This document shows, piece by piece, positions 1-9,662 of a stretch of DNA of 64,000 nucleotides. The stretch lies in assembly GCA_002747395.1 (NCBI GenBank), contig PDPE01000025.1, positions 124,001 through 188,000 on the forward strand, given 5' to 3'. How positions within the stretch are numbered: the first letter of the stretch is position 1; each line of letters opens with the position of its first letter. The position numbers and the translations under genes were made by a program. This stretch comes from Pseudomonadota bacterium (GTDB lineage: Bacteria > Pseudomonadota > Gammaproteobacteria > Pseudomonadales > Oleiphilaceae). The notes below the pieces were generated by a model. The model was not told where the DNA came from. It ran no database searches and worked only from the letters and a program-made list of their open reading frames with translations.

Positions 1-1
1 C

Positions 2-1429
2 ATTCAGCCCATAAAAATACCCTTTGCCAGGTACCGGGGCAAGCCATTCGCCACGCCTGGAGCGAACGAGTTCAAGGGTGCAGAGTCGGTTATCCATCTT
101 CGTCTCGAGCTTTCGGGTGAAGATATGGTTGTCGGTGACATGGCGTTGGAAAACCTGCGCTTTTTCTTGAAAGGCCAGGCCCGGTATACCTATCCTCTCT
201 ATCAGGCGGTGTTGCATGAAGCCCGGGGCGTAGTGATCGCTTCGGGTGACGGGGAGTATCGAAAACTTGCAGCGCACACCATTAAACCTCTCGGTTTTGA
301 AGAATCCGAGGGTATTGTACCTTACCCGCCCGGTTCGTTTCCGGGTTATCGGTTGCTCACTGAATTTATGGCATTTCCTGAAAAGTTTTTGTTTTTTGAG
401 CTGACCGGTTTAAAAAATGCGCTCGAACGGGTGAAAGGCAACGTCATTGATATTTATATTTATACCGATCGCGCCGATGCTGATCTGGAGAGGCATGTAG
501 ACGAAAGCATGCTTGCGTTAAACTGTTGCCCCATTGTCAATCTGTTTCCCTGTCGTGCCGAACCGATTTCGCTTGAGTATACCCAGGATAGTTACAAGGT
601 GATTCCCGATGCCCGTTTTCCTCATCATTATGAGGTGTATGCCATCGAGAAAGTGACGGGTGTCAGTGGTAGCGGGCTCAAAGTTGAGTACAAACCTTTT
701 TATGGTTTGTCTCATGCAGACATAGAGAGTGACAGTGAACGGTACTGGACTGCCCGGCGCCAGGAGGTGTTTGGCGGTGAACCGGGTAATGAGCCGGGTT
801 CATGTACCGAGCTGTCGCTGGTGGATCTGGCTTTTGATGTTGCAGAAGCAGAAGACGAAACCCTGTCGATAGAAACCCTGTGTTTTAATGGCAATATGCC
901 TGAAAAGTTACCCTTTGGAGGTGGACAACCGTATTTGAAATGCAACGCACTGGGCGTGCCTTTGGCAAGAATCAACACATTGACCCGCATTACCAATACC
1001 TGTCGCCCGCCCCAGGGAAATGGTGCAAGGTGGCGGCTTGTCTCACAGTTGTCGCTGAATCACTTGTCATTGACCGGAGAGAGTGGCACGAGCTATTTCA
1101 GAGAAATTCTGGCACTGTATGATGTGGTTGAGAGTTCGGCAACAAAAGCCATGATCAAATCGGTTTTGTCGTTGAAAACATCATCAATTACCGCCCCTGT
1201 CACCTACAAGGGCAAGACGACTGTGTGTCGTGGCACAGAAATCGAGGTGACATTTGATGAAAGTATGCTGTCCGGCCACAGTGTCTATCTCTTTGCATCG
1301 GTACTTGAGCGGTTTTTTGCCATGTACTGTTCCATTAATTCGTTTACCCGGATGGTTGCAAGACTCAAGGGGAAAGCCGAGGTGTTGAAAAAATGGCCAC
1401 CAAGAGCCGGCGAAATCGAATTAATCTGA
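2..1429 (+). CDS. tssF: T6SS baseplate protein TssF (5' truncated by window edge)
   Basis: This is the C-terminal three quarters or so of TssF (ImpG/VasA), part of the TssKFGE wedge of the T6SS baseplate in the cytoplasm. The frame is open from base 2, and the first internal ATG (base 125) lies inside the conserved region, so the true start is outside the window. About 476 residues are visible, while TssF is usually about 600. Family-like stretches include the segment around LENLRFFLKG and the late part with YRGTEIEV-type strands before a helical end. The stop overlaps the start of tssG by 37 bp, which indicates translational coupling. Identification rests on sequence character plus the tssF-tssG-tssH order. 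Confidence 0.93.
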   Translation: MQPIKIPFARYRGKPFATPGANEFKGAESVIHLRLELSGEDMVVGDMALENLRFFLKGQARYTYPLYQAVLHEARGVVIASGDGEYRKLAAHTIKPLGFEESEGIVPYPPGSFPGYRLLTEFMAFPEKFLFFELTGLKNALERVKGNVIDIYIYTDRADADLERHVDESMLALNCCPIVNLFPCRAEPISLEYTQDSYKVIPDARFPHHYEVYAIEKVTGVSGSGLKVEYKPFYGLSHADIESDSERYWTARRQEVFGGEPGNEPGSCTELSLVDLAFDVAEAEDETLSIETLCFNGNMPEKLPFGGGQPYLKCNALGVPLARINTLTRITNTCRPPQGNGARWRLVSQLSLNHLSLTGESGTSYFREILALYDVVESSATKAMIKSVLSLKTSSITAPVTYKGKTTVCRGTEIEVTFDESMLSGHSVYLFASVLERFFAMYCSINSFTRMVARLKGKAEVLKKWPPRAGEIELI

Positions 1430-2568
1430 AAGATCGCATGGTCTGTGAACCATGGCGATTCGATTTTTTTCAATTGGTTCGCTTGATTGAAACGGATTTG
1501 TTGCGAAGCAACCGGGATAACCCGCAATGCCTGGGCGACCCGGGGGCACCGGGGCGAGATCCTGTTCGCTTCCGCGTCAACCCGAATCTGATATTTGGGG
1601 CCGGCCCGGTCAGTGAGGTCAGTTTGTCCGGTACCGGTGACGAGGCCGACCAGGATGCTTCAAGCCATAACGTCTCAAGCCGAAACGTTTCAAGCCATGA
1701 AGCCGGCGAGCGTCATGGCCAATGGCTCTTGACCACCAATATGATGGGACTCAATGGCGCTTCCGGTGTGCTGCCCTTTCACTATTCAGAATTGATTCTT
1801 GCCAGACACAGGGAGAAGGATCACGCTCTTGAGGCGTTTCTTGACCAGTTCAATCACCGAACGATCTCGCTGTTTTACAAGGCATGGAAAAAGTACCGTC
1901 CGATGGCCAATTTTCAGTCGGCACAGGTAAGTCAGTCCAGGTATCTGAACGACTGGTATGGTGAAGTGGTCAAGGCGCTTTCCGGTATGTCCGGTTTACC
2001 CGGAAGCTTTCACACGCATGGGGGTGCCTGGATGAACTATCCTGGCGCAATTGCCCATCGGCGATGTAACGAGTACACACTGAAGACTGCGATCTACCAT
2101 CAGTTTGGCCTAAGGGTAAGAATACATCAGTTTAAAGGCAAATGGCGACGGCTGTCGCCGGATGTTGTGACCCGAATGGCGGGCGCGATGACTTTGGGCA
2201 TGAACAATCGTCTTGGGCAAAATGCCATTCTGGGTTCAAGGTGTTGGGTACTGCAAAATCTGTTTGAAGTGGAAATCGAAGATTTTTCTGAGCAAGATTT
2301 TGTGGAATTTGCCCCGGGCACCAGAAAACTGTCTGCCCTGTATGACTTTATCAAGCAGCGGGCAGGCATAGAGATGGACTTCGATCTGTCATTGATGGTG
2401 CGTGAGGATCGATTGCGGCCGACACGGTTGGGCTGTCGTGATCCGCAGTTTCAATTGGGTTGGAACACAAGTCTGTATAAAGCTGACCCGACCGATAAAA
2501 AAGTGAGAATACAACTGTCAAAACATGGAATGCAACAGGTTAACCTTGCAATCAATTCAAACTCATAA
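1393..2568 (+). CDS. tssG: T6SS baseplate protein TssG
   Basis: TssG (ImpH/VasB) is 391 residues long and partners TssF in the baseplate wedge. The N-terminal signature PWRFDFFQLVRLIE is typical, as is the following proline- and glycine-rich segment with GPVSEVSL. The chosen ATG overlaps tssF and is preceded by GAGGTG. Residues 90-104 are an in-frame insertion of three degenerate pentapeptides (SSHNV, SSRNV, SSHEA) from a 15-bp tandem repeat in the loop between the first domain and the conserved NMMGLNGASGVLP stretch. This insertion looks recent and is unlikely to belong to the conserved fold. The stop is 11 bp before tssH. Confidence 0.93.
   Translation: MATKSRRNRINLKDRMVCEPWRFDFFQLVRLIETDLLRSNRDNPQCLGDPGAPGRDPVRFRVNPNLIFGAGPVSEVSLSGTGDEADQDASSHNVSSRNVSSHEAGERHGQWLLTTNMMGLNGASGVLPFHYSELILARHREKDHALEAFLDQFNHRTISLFYKAWKKYRPMANFQSAQVSQSRYLNDWYGEVVKALSGMSGLPGSFHTHGGAWMNYPGAIAHRRCNEYTLKTAIYHQFGLRVRIHQFKGKWRRLSPDVVTRMAGAMTLGMNNRLGQNAILGSRCWVLQNLFEVEIEDFSEQDFVEFAPGTRKLSALYDFIKQRAGIEMDFDLSLMVREDRLRPTRLGCRDPQFQLGWNTSLYKADPTDKKVRIQLSKHGMQQVNLAINSNS
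1660..1704 (+). repeat. In-frame 15-bp tandem repeat (3 copies) inside tssG
   Basis: Three adjacent 15-bp units all start TCAAGCC and encode SSHNV, SSRNV and SSHEA. They differ at a few positions, so the array is somewhat decayed. Because 15 is divisible by 3, copy-number change keeps the frame and alters only loop length. Confidence 0.85.
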
Positions 2569-2579
2569 GGCGAAAATCT

Positions 2580-5282
2580 ATGTTTAATGTCAATTTGAAA
2601 GCGCTTGTGGAGCGTATGAATCCTAACCTGAAACAGGCGCTGGATAATGCCAGCGGGTTGTGTTTCGCCAAGACTCATTACAGTATCGAGCTTGAACACT
2701 GGTTGATGAAGATATTGGAGCAGACGGATACCGATATCGGAAAAATACTGGAGCAACAGGGGGTGAATGTCGGCATTGTACAAAGAGAGCTGAATGATGC
2801 GCTGGGCCGGCTCAGGGCGGGCAATACCCGCACACCGGTGCTGGCTCAGTCCATGCAGGATGTGCTCAAGTATGCCTGGCTGGTTGCGTCGGTTGATATG
2901 GGGCACAACAGCATGACCTCGGGTCACCTGCTCTGTGCCATTCTGTCTGATGACACACTCCGTCGCCAGATTGGTGAATCCGCCCCGAGTATTCGCGATG
3001 TGACCAATGAAAAGGCGCGAACCACCATGGCAACGGTTTTTGGTCGCACCGAAGAATCCAGAGGGGTGTCTCGCTCTCCTGTGTCCGGCGGTACAGGCAC
3101 TGAAGCCGCCGGTTCGTCACCTGCAGGTGGTTCTGCACTGGGTAAATTCTGTATCAACCTGACCGAGCGGGCAAAAAACAGGGAAATTGATCCGGTGCTG
3201 GGGCGTGATGGAGAGATACGGCAGTGTATCGATATTTTGACCCGCCGTCGTCAGAATAACCCGATTCTGACCGGTGAGGCAGGCGTGGGTAAAACGGCCG
3301 TTGTTGAGGGATTTGCCCTGCGAGTGGCAGCCGATGATGTGCCCGAACCACTGAAAGGGGTGACTATTATGACCCTGGATCTGGGCCTGTTGCAGGCAGG
3401 AGCCAGCATGAAAGGTGAGTTTGAGAATCGTCTGAAAGCGGTGATTGAAGAAGTCAAGGCCTCGCCATACCCGATCATTATGTTTATTGATGAGGCGCAT
3501 ACTCTGGTCGGGGCGGGTGGCAAAGAAGGCCAGGGGGATGCTGCAAACCTGCTGAAACCGGCACTGGCCCGGGGTGAACTGCGTACCATAGCCGCCACAA
3601 CCTGGGCGGAATATAAAAAGTATTTTGAGCGTGACCCTGCGCTGACTCGACGTTTTCAGGTCGTGAAGGTGGAAGAGCCGACGGAAGATGTCGCTATTGA
3701 TATGATGAGGGGGATTTCCAAAACCTTGCAGAGCCATCACAAGGTTCGCATCTCTGACGATGCGATTGTGCAGTCTGTAAAACTGTCTGCACGTTATATT
3801 CCCGGGCGACAATTGCCCGACAAGTCAGTCAGTTTGCTGGATACCGCTTGTGCCCGGGTTGCACTGAGCCAGAGCGCGACACCCTCTTTGCTGGAAGACA
3901 CCCGTCGCAGAATCCGGCAACTGGACACCACTATCAGCATGATTGAGCAGGAGCATGCGTCCAGTGGCGATTGTGAACAGCAGATTGCCGGGCTCAAGGC
4001 AGACAAGGCAGCGGAAGAGAGCCTGTTGGTATCGCAAGAAGCGCAATGGGAAAAAGAAAGGGAAATCATCAGCGAAATAAAAGACATTCGCGATTCCATT
4101 GAAACAGATTATTTTTCCAGAGCCGACCAGGCACCTGTGGAGGAGGGAACCGGGCCCGTCGAGAACGAAGAACTCCTGACCGACGAACAAAAAGCCGGGC
4201 TGCAACAAAAACTGAAAGAACTGACAGAACAGTTGTGCGAGGTTCAGGGTGACCAACCCTTGATGCAACCTCATGTGAGTGACCAGGCAGTGGCGGAAGT
4301 GGTAGCCAACTGGACGGGTATTCCTGTTGGAAAAATGGTGGGTGATGAAATTCATTCGATTCTCAACCTGCGAGACCGGCTGGAAGAGCGGGTGATTGGT
4401 CAGTCCCATGCACTGGAAGCCATTGCCCAGTCCATTCGTACCTCCCGTGCCGGTTTGACTGACCCGCGCAAGCCCATTGGTGTGTTTATGATGGTGGGCT
4501 CAAGTGGTGTAGGTAAAACAGAAACGGCACTGGCACTCGCCGACATGTTGTTCGGTGGTGAACAGAATATCACCGTGATTAATATGTCCGAGTTTAAAGA
4601 AGAGCATAAGGTGTCAATGCTGCTGGGTTCGCCTCCCGGCTACGTTGGTTATGGCGAGGGTGGTGTATTGACCGAGGCTGCACGTCGCAAACCCTATTCG
4701 GTCATTCTGCTGGACGAAATGGAAAAAGCCCACCAGGGTGTGCAGGATGTGTTCTATAGCCTGTTTGACAAAGGCACGATAAAAGATGGTGAAGGCCGCG
4801 ATATCGACTTCAAGAACACCGTTATTATCATGACTTCGAATGCAGGTGAGGCTGCAATCAGAAGTATTGTTGCCAGCCAGGAAGAAAGACCCGACCCGGA
4901 AACCCTGCTGGACAGCATGCGCCCCGAGTTGCTCAAATACTTCAAGCCGGCATTCCTCGGCAGAACCCGGGTGATCACCTATTATCCACTCGATGATGAG
5001 AACCTGATGAAAATCTGCCAGATCAACATGAACCGTATTGAGAAGCGGGTCAGAGAGCACTATGGCGCGGCGTTTACCTATGATGAAGACGTGTTATTGC
5101 ATATTGTGGCACGCAGCCAGGAGGTTGATACCGGTGCTCGTAACATCGAAACCATTTTGAATCGAACCCTGTTGCCCGAGCTGGCGTCGGAGTGTTTGAC
5201 CCGAATGGCGGATGGCCAGGAAGTCACCAGAGTGCATATCGGTGTTTCCGATGATGGTGTGTTTGACTATCAGGTAAGCTAG
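2580..5282 (+). CDS. tssH: T6SS sheath-recycling AAA+ ATPase TssH (ClpV)
   Basis: This 900-residue ClpB-type protein disassembles contracted TssBC sheaths. It has a Clp N-terminal repeat domain (about 1-150), a first AAA+ module with Walker A GEAGVGKT and Walker B IMFIDEAH, a coiled middle domain (about 430-540), and a second AAA+ module with GSSGVGKT and VILLDEMEKAH. The C-terminal D2-small domain follows. The N-terminal segment, the middle-domain length and the position after tssFG support ClpV rather than ClpB chaperone. The start ATG follows TAAGGCG. It ends 15 bp from the convergent sensor kinase gene with no clear terminator between them. Confidence 0.95.
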   Translation: MFNVNLKALVERMNPNLKQALDNASGLCFAKTHYSIELEHWLMKILEQTDTDIGKILEQQGVNVGIVQRELNDALGRLRAGNTRTPVLAQSMQDVLKYAWLVASVDMGHNSMTSGHLLCAILSDDTLRRQIGESAPSIRDVTNEKARTTMATVFGRTEESRGVSRSPVSGGTGTEAAGSSPAGGSALGKFCINLTERAKNREIDPVLGRDGEIRQCIDILTRRRQNNPILTGEAGVGKTAVVEGFALRVAADDVPEPLKGVTIMTLDLGLLQAGASMKGEFENRLKAVIEEVKASPYPIIMFIDEAHTLVGAGGKEGQGDAANLLKPALARGELRTIAATTWAEYKKYFERDPALTRRFQVVKVEEPTEDVAIDMMRGISKTLQSHHKVRISDDAIVQSVKLSARYIPGRQLPDKSVSLLDTACARVALSQSATPSLLEDTRRRIRQLDTTISMIEQEHASSGDCEQQIAGLKADKAAEESLLVSQEAQWEKEREIISEIKDIRDSIETDYFSRADQAPVEEGTGPVENEELLTDEQKAGLQQKLKELTEQLCEVQGDQPLMQPHVSDQAVAEVVANWTGIPVGKMVGDEIHSILNLRDRLEERVIGQSHALEAIAQSIRTSRAGLTDPRKPIGVFMMVGSSGVGKTETALALADMLFGGEQNITVINMSEFKEEHKVSMLLGSPPGYVGYGEGGVLTEAARRKPYSVILLDEMEKAHQGVQDVFYSLFDKGTIKDGEGRDIDFKNTVIIMTSNAGEAAIRSIVASQEERPDPETLLDSMRPELLKYFKPAFLGRTRVITYYPLDDENLMKICQINMNRIEKRVREHYGAAFTYDEDVLLHIVARSQEVDTGARNIETILNRTLLPELASECLTRMADGQEVTRVHIGVSDDGVFDYQVS

Positions 5283-5297
5283 CGGGTAAGCCGGTTT

Positions 5298-8200
5298 TCA
5301 GGATGGTCGGGAGTGATGGTCTTCAACCGCATTGACGGCGTCCTGGCACTCTTTCAATACGTGGGCGAGCAGCCGGGCGTAGTCATCCTGTCGGCCCTTT
5401 TTTATCGCTATATCGAGTAATCCGGCTTTTTCGGTCATATCCGGGTAGCCAACGGAGCCGGCAACGCCTTTGATCTGATGAACAATTTTCTGCACTTCCT
5501 GCCATTCATTTCGTTTTGAACAGGCGTTCAGTTTGGTAATATATTCTGGCAGGCTGGCTAAAAACCGATCTATAATTGGCTGCAACCCGTCTTTAGCGCC
5601 TTGAGCCTGTTTTGTTTTCTTTTTCTCTATGTCCGGGGGAGAGCCTGGAAGTTGGCGTGGATCGTCATTTTTTTTCGCTGCTTCCAGATAGTGAGAAAGG
5701 GTTGCATAGAGTCGCTTCTTGTCAACAGGTTTGGACAAACAATCATTGCACCCCGCTTCTTTGTACTCCCGGATGTCTTCGGCCATGATGTTGGCGGTGA
5801 GAGCCACAATGGGCGTGGTGTTGCCTGATTTGCGGATAGCTATGGTTGCATCCTTGCCATCCATGATCGGCATTTGAATGTCCATAAGAATGAGATCGAA
5901 CTGTTCATCCGAGGTCATCTTGAGTGCTTCCGCGCCATTCACTGCTGTTTTCAGGGTGGCTCCGGTCTTGGTCACCAGAATTTCAATTAACTTGCGGTTG
6001 ACGACATTGTCTTCCGCGTACAGGATGCGTCCTTTCAGTTTGGGAATCTCCAGTGCCTGCACGCTGGTCTGACGTTTTTTCAACTCACCGGCATTCCGGA
6101 TAAGCCTGGTGCTGCCCGTTTTCCCGGTAGCGATTGACAGCTCGAATTCACTGCCTTGACCGTATGTGCTGGAGACCCGGATTGTACCGCCCAGTAACTC
6201 GGCGAGTCGCCTGGATATGTTAAGCCCGAGCCCGGTTCCCCCGTATTCCCGGGTAATGGAGGGTGTGGCCTGGGCAAAGGGGTCGAATAGATGTGACATC
6301 TGTTCCGGCTTCAGGCCAATGCCTGTATCCACGACGCGAACAAGGATTTTTTCCTCATCCTGGTCACACCGGACAGTGATCCGGATGCTGCCTCTGTCAG
6401 TGAATTTAATGGCATTACTGCACAGGTTTAACAGGATTTGCTTTAATCGGGTCGGGTCGGTCTGTATCGTTTCCGGTAAGGGAAAGTCGTACTGGATAGT
6501 AAATTCAAGCCCTTTTTCCTGGACCCGGGACTGCAGGTAATCTTTTACTTCGTCGAGGATCTCGACAACCGAAACCGGGACAATTTCCACTTCCAGCTTG
6601 TTGGCATCTATTTTTGAATGATCAAGAATGTCGTTGATCAGTTCCAGCAAATGCTTGCCTGACCTGATTACGGTAGTCAAAGAGGATTTCTTCTCCTGCT
6701 CGCTCATGGTGTCGTCCAGCATGGACTCGCTATATCCGATGATGGCAGTTAGCGGCGTTCTGATTTCATGGCTCATATTGGCCAGAAACCGGGTCTTGGC
6801 TTTGGCGGAGGCTTCCGCGACCTTCCTGTGAATTCGATCTTGCTGCCTCTCTTTTTCCAGTTTTTCCTTTTCCTTTTCTTCTGTGATGTCAACCAGAGAA
6901 CCTTCCAGGAGGAGGGGTTGATCTCCTTCCTGCTCTACTGCCCTGAGGGAAGATATTGCCCACCTTTCTTCCCCGCTGTGAGTCGTGTATCGGGTTTCAA
7001 GGTTGGCAATCGGATTGCCGTTTTCCAGCGAGTTGATCACTTGTTCAAGCGTTTCAGGGTCGTTGTAGCAGGCGGCGAGCGCATCCGGGGTGTCTTTGGC
7101 CATTTGCCGGTACGAGTTGTATCCCAGCAGCTTTACCATGGCCGGGTTGGCGTCAATAAACCGGCGCCTTAACGAAATCTGGAAAACCCCCTCGACGGCA
7201 TGATCAAATAAAGAACGATATCTTTGCAGATGTTTCATGGCCAATGCGTTTGCGTTGAGGGCGTTTTTCTGGGCGGTTTTGATTCGATTTGACAGTGCGA
7301 ATGAGAGCAGCAGTACCTGACAGATAATGCCCAGCTGCGGTGCATTCCAGGTGAGGGGATTGAATGAGATATACCCGGAAACTGCCAATGCATAGAGTGC
7401 CAGACCGGCAAAATTGAACAGCCAGGCGACGAAGAATGCACCACTGCCAGGCAGCCTTTTAATAATGGCGAACAGACCACAGGCGCAGACCGCAAGGGTA
7501 TTGATAATGGTTCCTATCACTCCCCACTGGACAGCGAGAGTAAATTCGGTAAAGAGCGAAATGATGCCGCAAACGAGGCAGTTGAGGGCATAGATTTTGA
7601 TAAACCAGTCGAGGCTTTCACTTACTTTTGGGGCGTTAAGAAAATACCGGGCCATAGTGAAAGCAAAAAAGAAAGTAATCCAGACATAAGTGGGTAAAAA
7701 GCGTTGATCCAGAAAGGCCGGGACAGAGCCCAGCAGTTGAAGCCCGTGCACTCTCTCCCCGAGGAGAGAAATCAAATAAAAAGAAATATACAGTACATAA
7801 TAGAAATATTCCTTTTCGCGGACGGATATCAGTACAAAAACATTGTAGGCGACCATGATCAGGGTCGCGCCCAGGCAAAGCGCATAGAGCAGAGTGACCA
7901 TATTGAACTTCTCGGTCATGCCCTTTGCCGAATAAATATTCATAGGAATATGCAGTGACAGGTCGCTGGATAATTGAACAAAAAGCTCGACTTTTTGATC
8001 CGGCTGAAAAGTCAGCTCGAAAACCCGTGTCGGGTAGGCGATATCCCGCTCGGATAACGGGGTTTCGTAGCCCGCATATTTCCTTATTAGGTTATTTTTC
8101 TCTTTGATAAACAGCGCGGCATGACCCAAAAGGGGGGTATTGATCTCAAACCAGTACTTTGCATTCTGTTGTTGACCACGGTAATGAATCGGGATCTTGA

Positions 8201-8546
8201 CCCAGATAACACTATCGGTATAACCAAAATTGAGCACATTTTCTTCTGATCTTGAAAAATGGCTATCCATTTCTCCGCTTATTATTTGTTCAGTTGTATA
8301 TTCTCCATTTTTATTCTCAAGGAAGCGAAGTTTTCGATTGAGCGGGTAGTCTTGTACCTGGTCGAAGAGTTCGACAACGGGTTCGGACGGAGCTGCGGCT
8401 GAATGACTGCCGGAAGCAGAATAGCTTGAAGAATGGCCCGAAGAGTGGGCTGGAAGTGATATGATAATGAGCGCAAGGCAAACCTGCACGACCAGGGGGT
8501 ACAGTCGATGAAAGGCAGTGCGATGATCGTGCTTGCCCCTAAACAT
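5298..8546 (-). CDS. Hybrid sensor histidine kinase: 7TMR-DISM, PAS, HisKA, HATPase, REC, Hpt
   Basis: A 1082-residue membrane-bound hybrid kinase. After a signal-like segment (about 15-35) come a periplasmic 7TMR-DISM extracellular domain (about 55-205) and seven membrane helices (about 215-420). Next are a PAS domain (about 440-555), HisKA with phospho-acceptor His593 in SHEIRTP, and HATPase with the N-box around Asn711 and glycine loops DTGIGL and GGTGLGL. A receiver domain follows with Asp889 in LMDIQMPIMDG, then a C-terminal Hpt domain with His1023 in VHQIKG. All His-Asp-His relay residues are present, so it can pass phosphate onward. No partner response regulator lies beside it. Ligand and output are unknown; 7TMR-DISM domains often bind carbohydrate-like ligands. 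The ATG follows an AAGG motif. Confidence 0.92.
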   Translation of the reverse strand: MFRGKHDHRTAFHRLYPLVVQVCLALIIISLPAHSSGHSSSYSASGSHSAAAPSEPVVELFDQVQDYPLNRKLRFLENKNGEYTTEQIISGEMDSHFSRSEENVLNFGYTDSVIWVKIPIHYRGQQQNAKYWFEINTPLLGHAALFIKEKNNLIRKYAGYETPLSERDIAYPTRVFELTFQPDQKVELFVQLSSDLSLHIPMNIYSAKGMTEKFNMVTLLYALCLGATLIMVAYNVFVLISVREKEYFYYVLYISFYLISLLGERVHGLQLLGSVPAFLDQRFLPTYVWITFFFAFTMARYFLNAPKVSESLDWFIKIYALNCLVCGIISLFTEFTLAVQWGVIGTIINTLAVCACGLFAIIKRLPGSGAFFVAWLFNFAGLALYALAVSGYISFNPLTWNAPQLGIICQVLLLSFALSNRIKTAQKNALNANALAMKHLQRYRSLFDHAVEGVFQISLRRRFIDANPAMVKLLGYNSYRQMAKDTPDALAACYNDPETLEQVINSLENGNPIANLETRYTTHSGEERWAISSLRAVEQEGDQPLLLEGSLVDITEEKEKEKLEKERQQDRIHRKVAEASAKAKTRFLANMSHEIRTPLTAIIGYSESMLDDTMSEQEKKSSLTTVIRSGKHLLELINDILDHSKIDANKLEVEIVPVSVVEILDEVKDYLQSRVQEKGLEFTIQYDFPLPETIQTDPTRLKQILLNLCSNAIKFTDRGSIRITVRCDQDEEKILVRVVDTGIGLKPEQMSHLFDPFAQATPSITREYGGTGLGLNISRRLAELLGGTIRVSSTYGQGSEFELSIATGKTGSTRLIRNAGELKKRQTSVQALEIPKLKGRILYAEDNVVNRKLIEILVTKTGATLKTAVNGAEALKMTSDEQFDLILMDIQMPIMDGKDATIAIRKSGNTTPIVALTANIMAEDIREYKEAGCNDCLSKPVDKKRLYATLSHYLEAAKKNDDPRQLPGSPPDIEKKKTKQAQGAKDGLQPIIDRFLASLPEYITKLNACSKRNEWQEVQKIVHQIKGVAGSVGYPDMTEKAGLLDIAIKKGRQDDYARLLAHVLKECQDAVNAVEDHHSRPS

Positions 8547-8739
8547 GGCACTTGCCTTTACACATTGGAAAAATGCAGCAAAAACCGGGCATAGGTGGTG
8601 GTTACAGTTATAACAGTCATAGCGTTCGTTTTTTTCGTCAGGTAAAGTCTCAAACTCCCGATAATAGCATAGTTGCCAAACAAATCAGTGTTCCGGATTT
8701 CTGGCTCCGGTTGCTGCTTCGTTCCATTCTGTGGCCTGA

Positions 8740-8757
8740 CCCGGCTTGCAAACCGGG
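8740..8757 (-). terminator. Possible terminator hairpin after the valine operon
   Basis: An 18-nt near-perfect inverted repeat reads CCCGGTTTGCAAGCCGGG on the minus strand and starts 16 nt after the mmsB stop. It folds with five G-C pairs, one G-U pair and A-U pairs inside. There is no U-tract after it, so intrinsic termination is uncertain. Confidence 0.3.
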
Positions 8758-8772
8758 CCGGAGCGAATGGAG

Positions 8773-9657
8773 TTAACCCAGCATTTTGATAATGCTTGAG
8801 AAATCAAGGCCGCCATTGCCGTTTTTGGAATGTATTTCATACAGGCTTTTTGCCAGTGCACCCAATGGAACGGCAGATTTGGAATCAAGCGCCGCTTCCA
8901 TAGCCAGCCCGAGATCCTTGTTCATCAAATCAACCATAAATCCACCCTGGTATTCATTGGATGAAGGAGCATTTTCCATGATGCCGGGATAAGGGTTATA
9001 GAATTCGAGTGACCAGTTGTTCCCCGAGCTGTTGGCCATAATTTCAGATAGCACTTTCGGATCCAGGCCATTTTTTATACCAAGATTGAGCGCCTCTGAA
9101 GTGCCTGTCATATGAATGGCCAACAGCATGTTGTTGGCAATCTTGGCCACCTGGCCTGCACCTTCCTGGCCGGCGTGAAAGCATTTTTTGCCCATGGCTT
9201 CCAATACGGGGCGGGCTTGCTCCAACGCCTCGGGCTTGCCTCCAACGATAAAGGTCAAGGTGCCGGCAGTGGCACCGGCCGTTCCACCTGAAACCGGTGC
9301 ATCCAGCATCACAAGCTGCTTTTGACCGGCTGCCTCGGCCACTTTACGGGAAGAGTCCGGCGCGATGGTGCTGCAGTCGATTAATAGTGGTTGGTGAGTC
9401 AGATTATTGAGTATGCCTTGTTCACCCAGGTACAGGTTTTCAACATGATGCCCGGAAGGCAGCATGCTGATGATGAGGTCTGCCCCGGTCAACACATCAG
9501 CGACACTGTCCGCTGCGCAGGCGCCGGCAGTGACCAGCTCCGCGACAGGGTCGGGTTGAATATCAAAAACGCGCAACTCAAATCCTTTTTTGACCAGATT
9601 GAGTGCCATGGGTTTGCCCATGTTTCCCAGGCCTATAAAACCGATTTTCTTGATCAT
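8773..9657 (-). CDS. mmsB: 3-hydroxyisobutyrate dehydrogenase
   Basis: A 294-residue NAD-dependent enzyme that oxidises 3-hydroxyisobutyrate to methylmalonate semialdehyde in valine breakdown. It has an N-terminal Rossmann motif GFIGLGNMGKPMA, the substrate-loop motif DAPVSGGTAGA, and catalytic Lys172 in GQVAKIANNM, in the usual order and at the usual length. It is the last gene of the operon and lies 5 bp after the HIBYL-CoA hydrolase stop. Its product is the substrate of MmsA, encoded first in the same operon, so the two steps bracket the operon as in Pseudomonas mmsAB. Confidence 0.95.
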   Translation of the reverse strand: MIKKIGFIGLGNMGKPMALNLVKKGFELRVFDIQPDPVAELVTAGACAADSVADVLTGADLIISMLPSGHHVENLYLGEQGILNNLTHQPLLIDCSTIAPDSSRKVAEAAGQKQLVMLDAPVSGGTAGATAGTLTFIVGGKPEALEQARPVLEAMGKKCFHAGQEGAGQVAKIANNMLLAIHMTGTSEALNLGIKNGLDPKVLSEIMANSSGNNWSLEFYNPYPGIMENAPSSNEYQGGFMVDLMNKDLGLAMEAALDSKSAVPLGALAKSLYEIHSKNGNGGLDFSSIIKMLG

Positions 9658-9662
9658 ATCCG

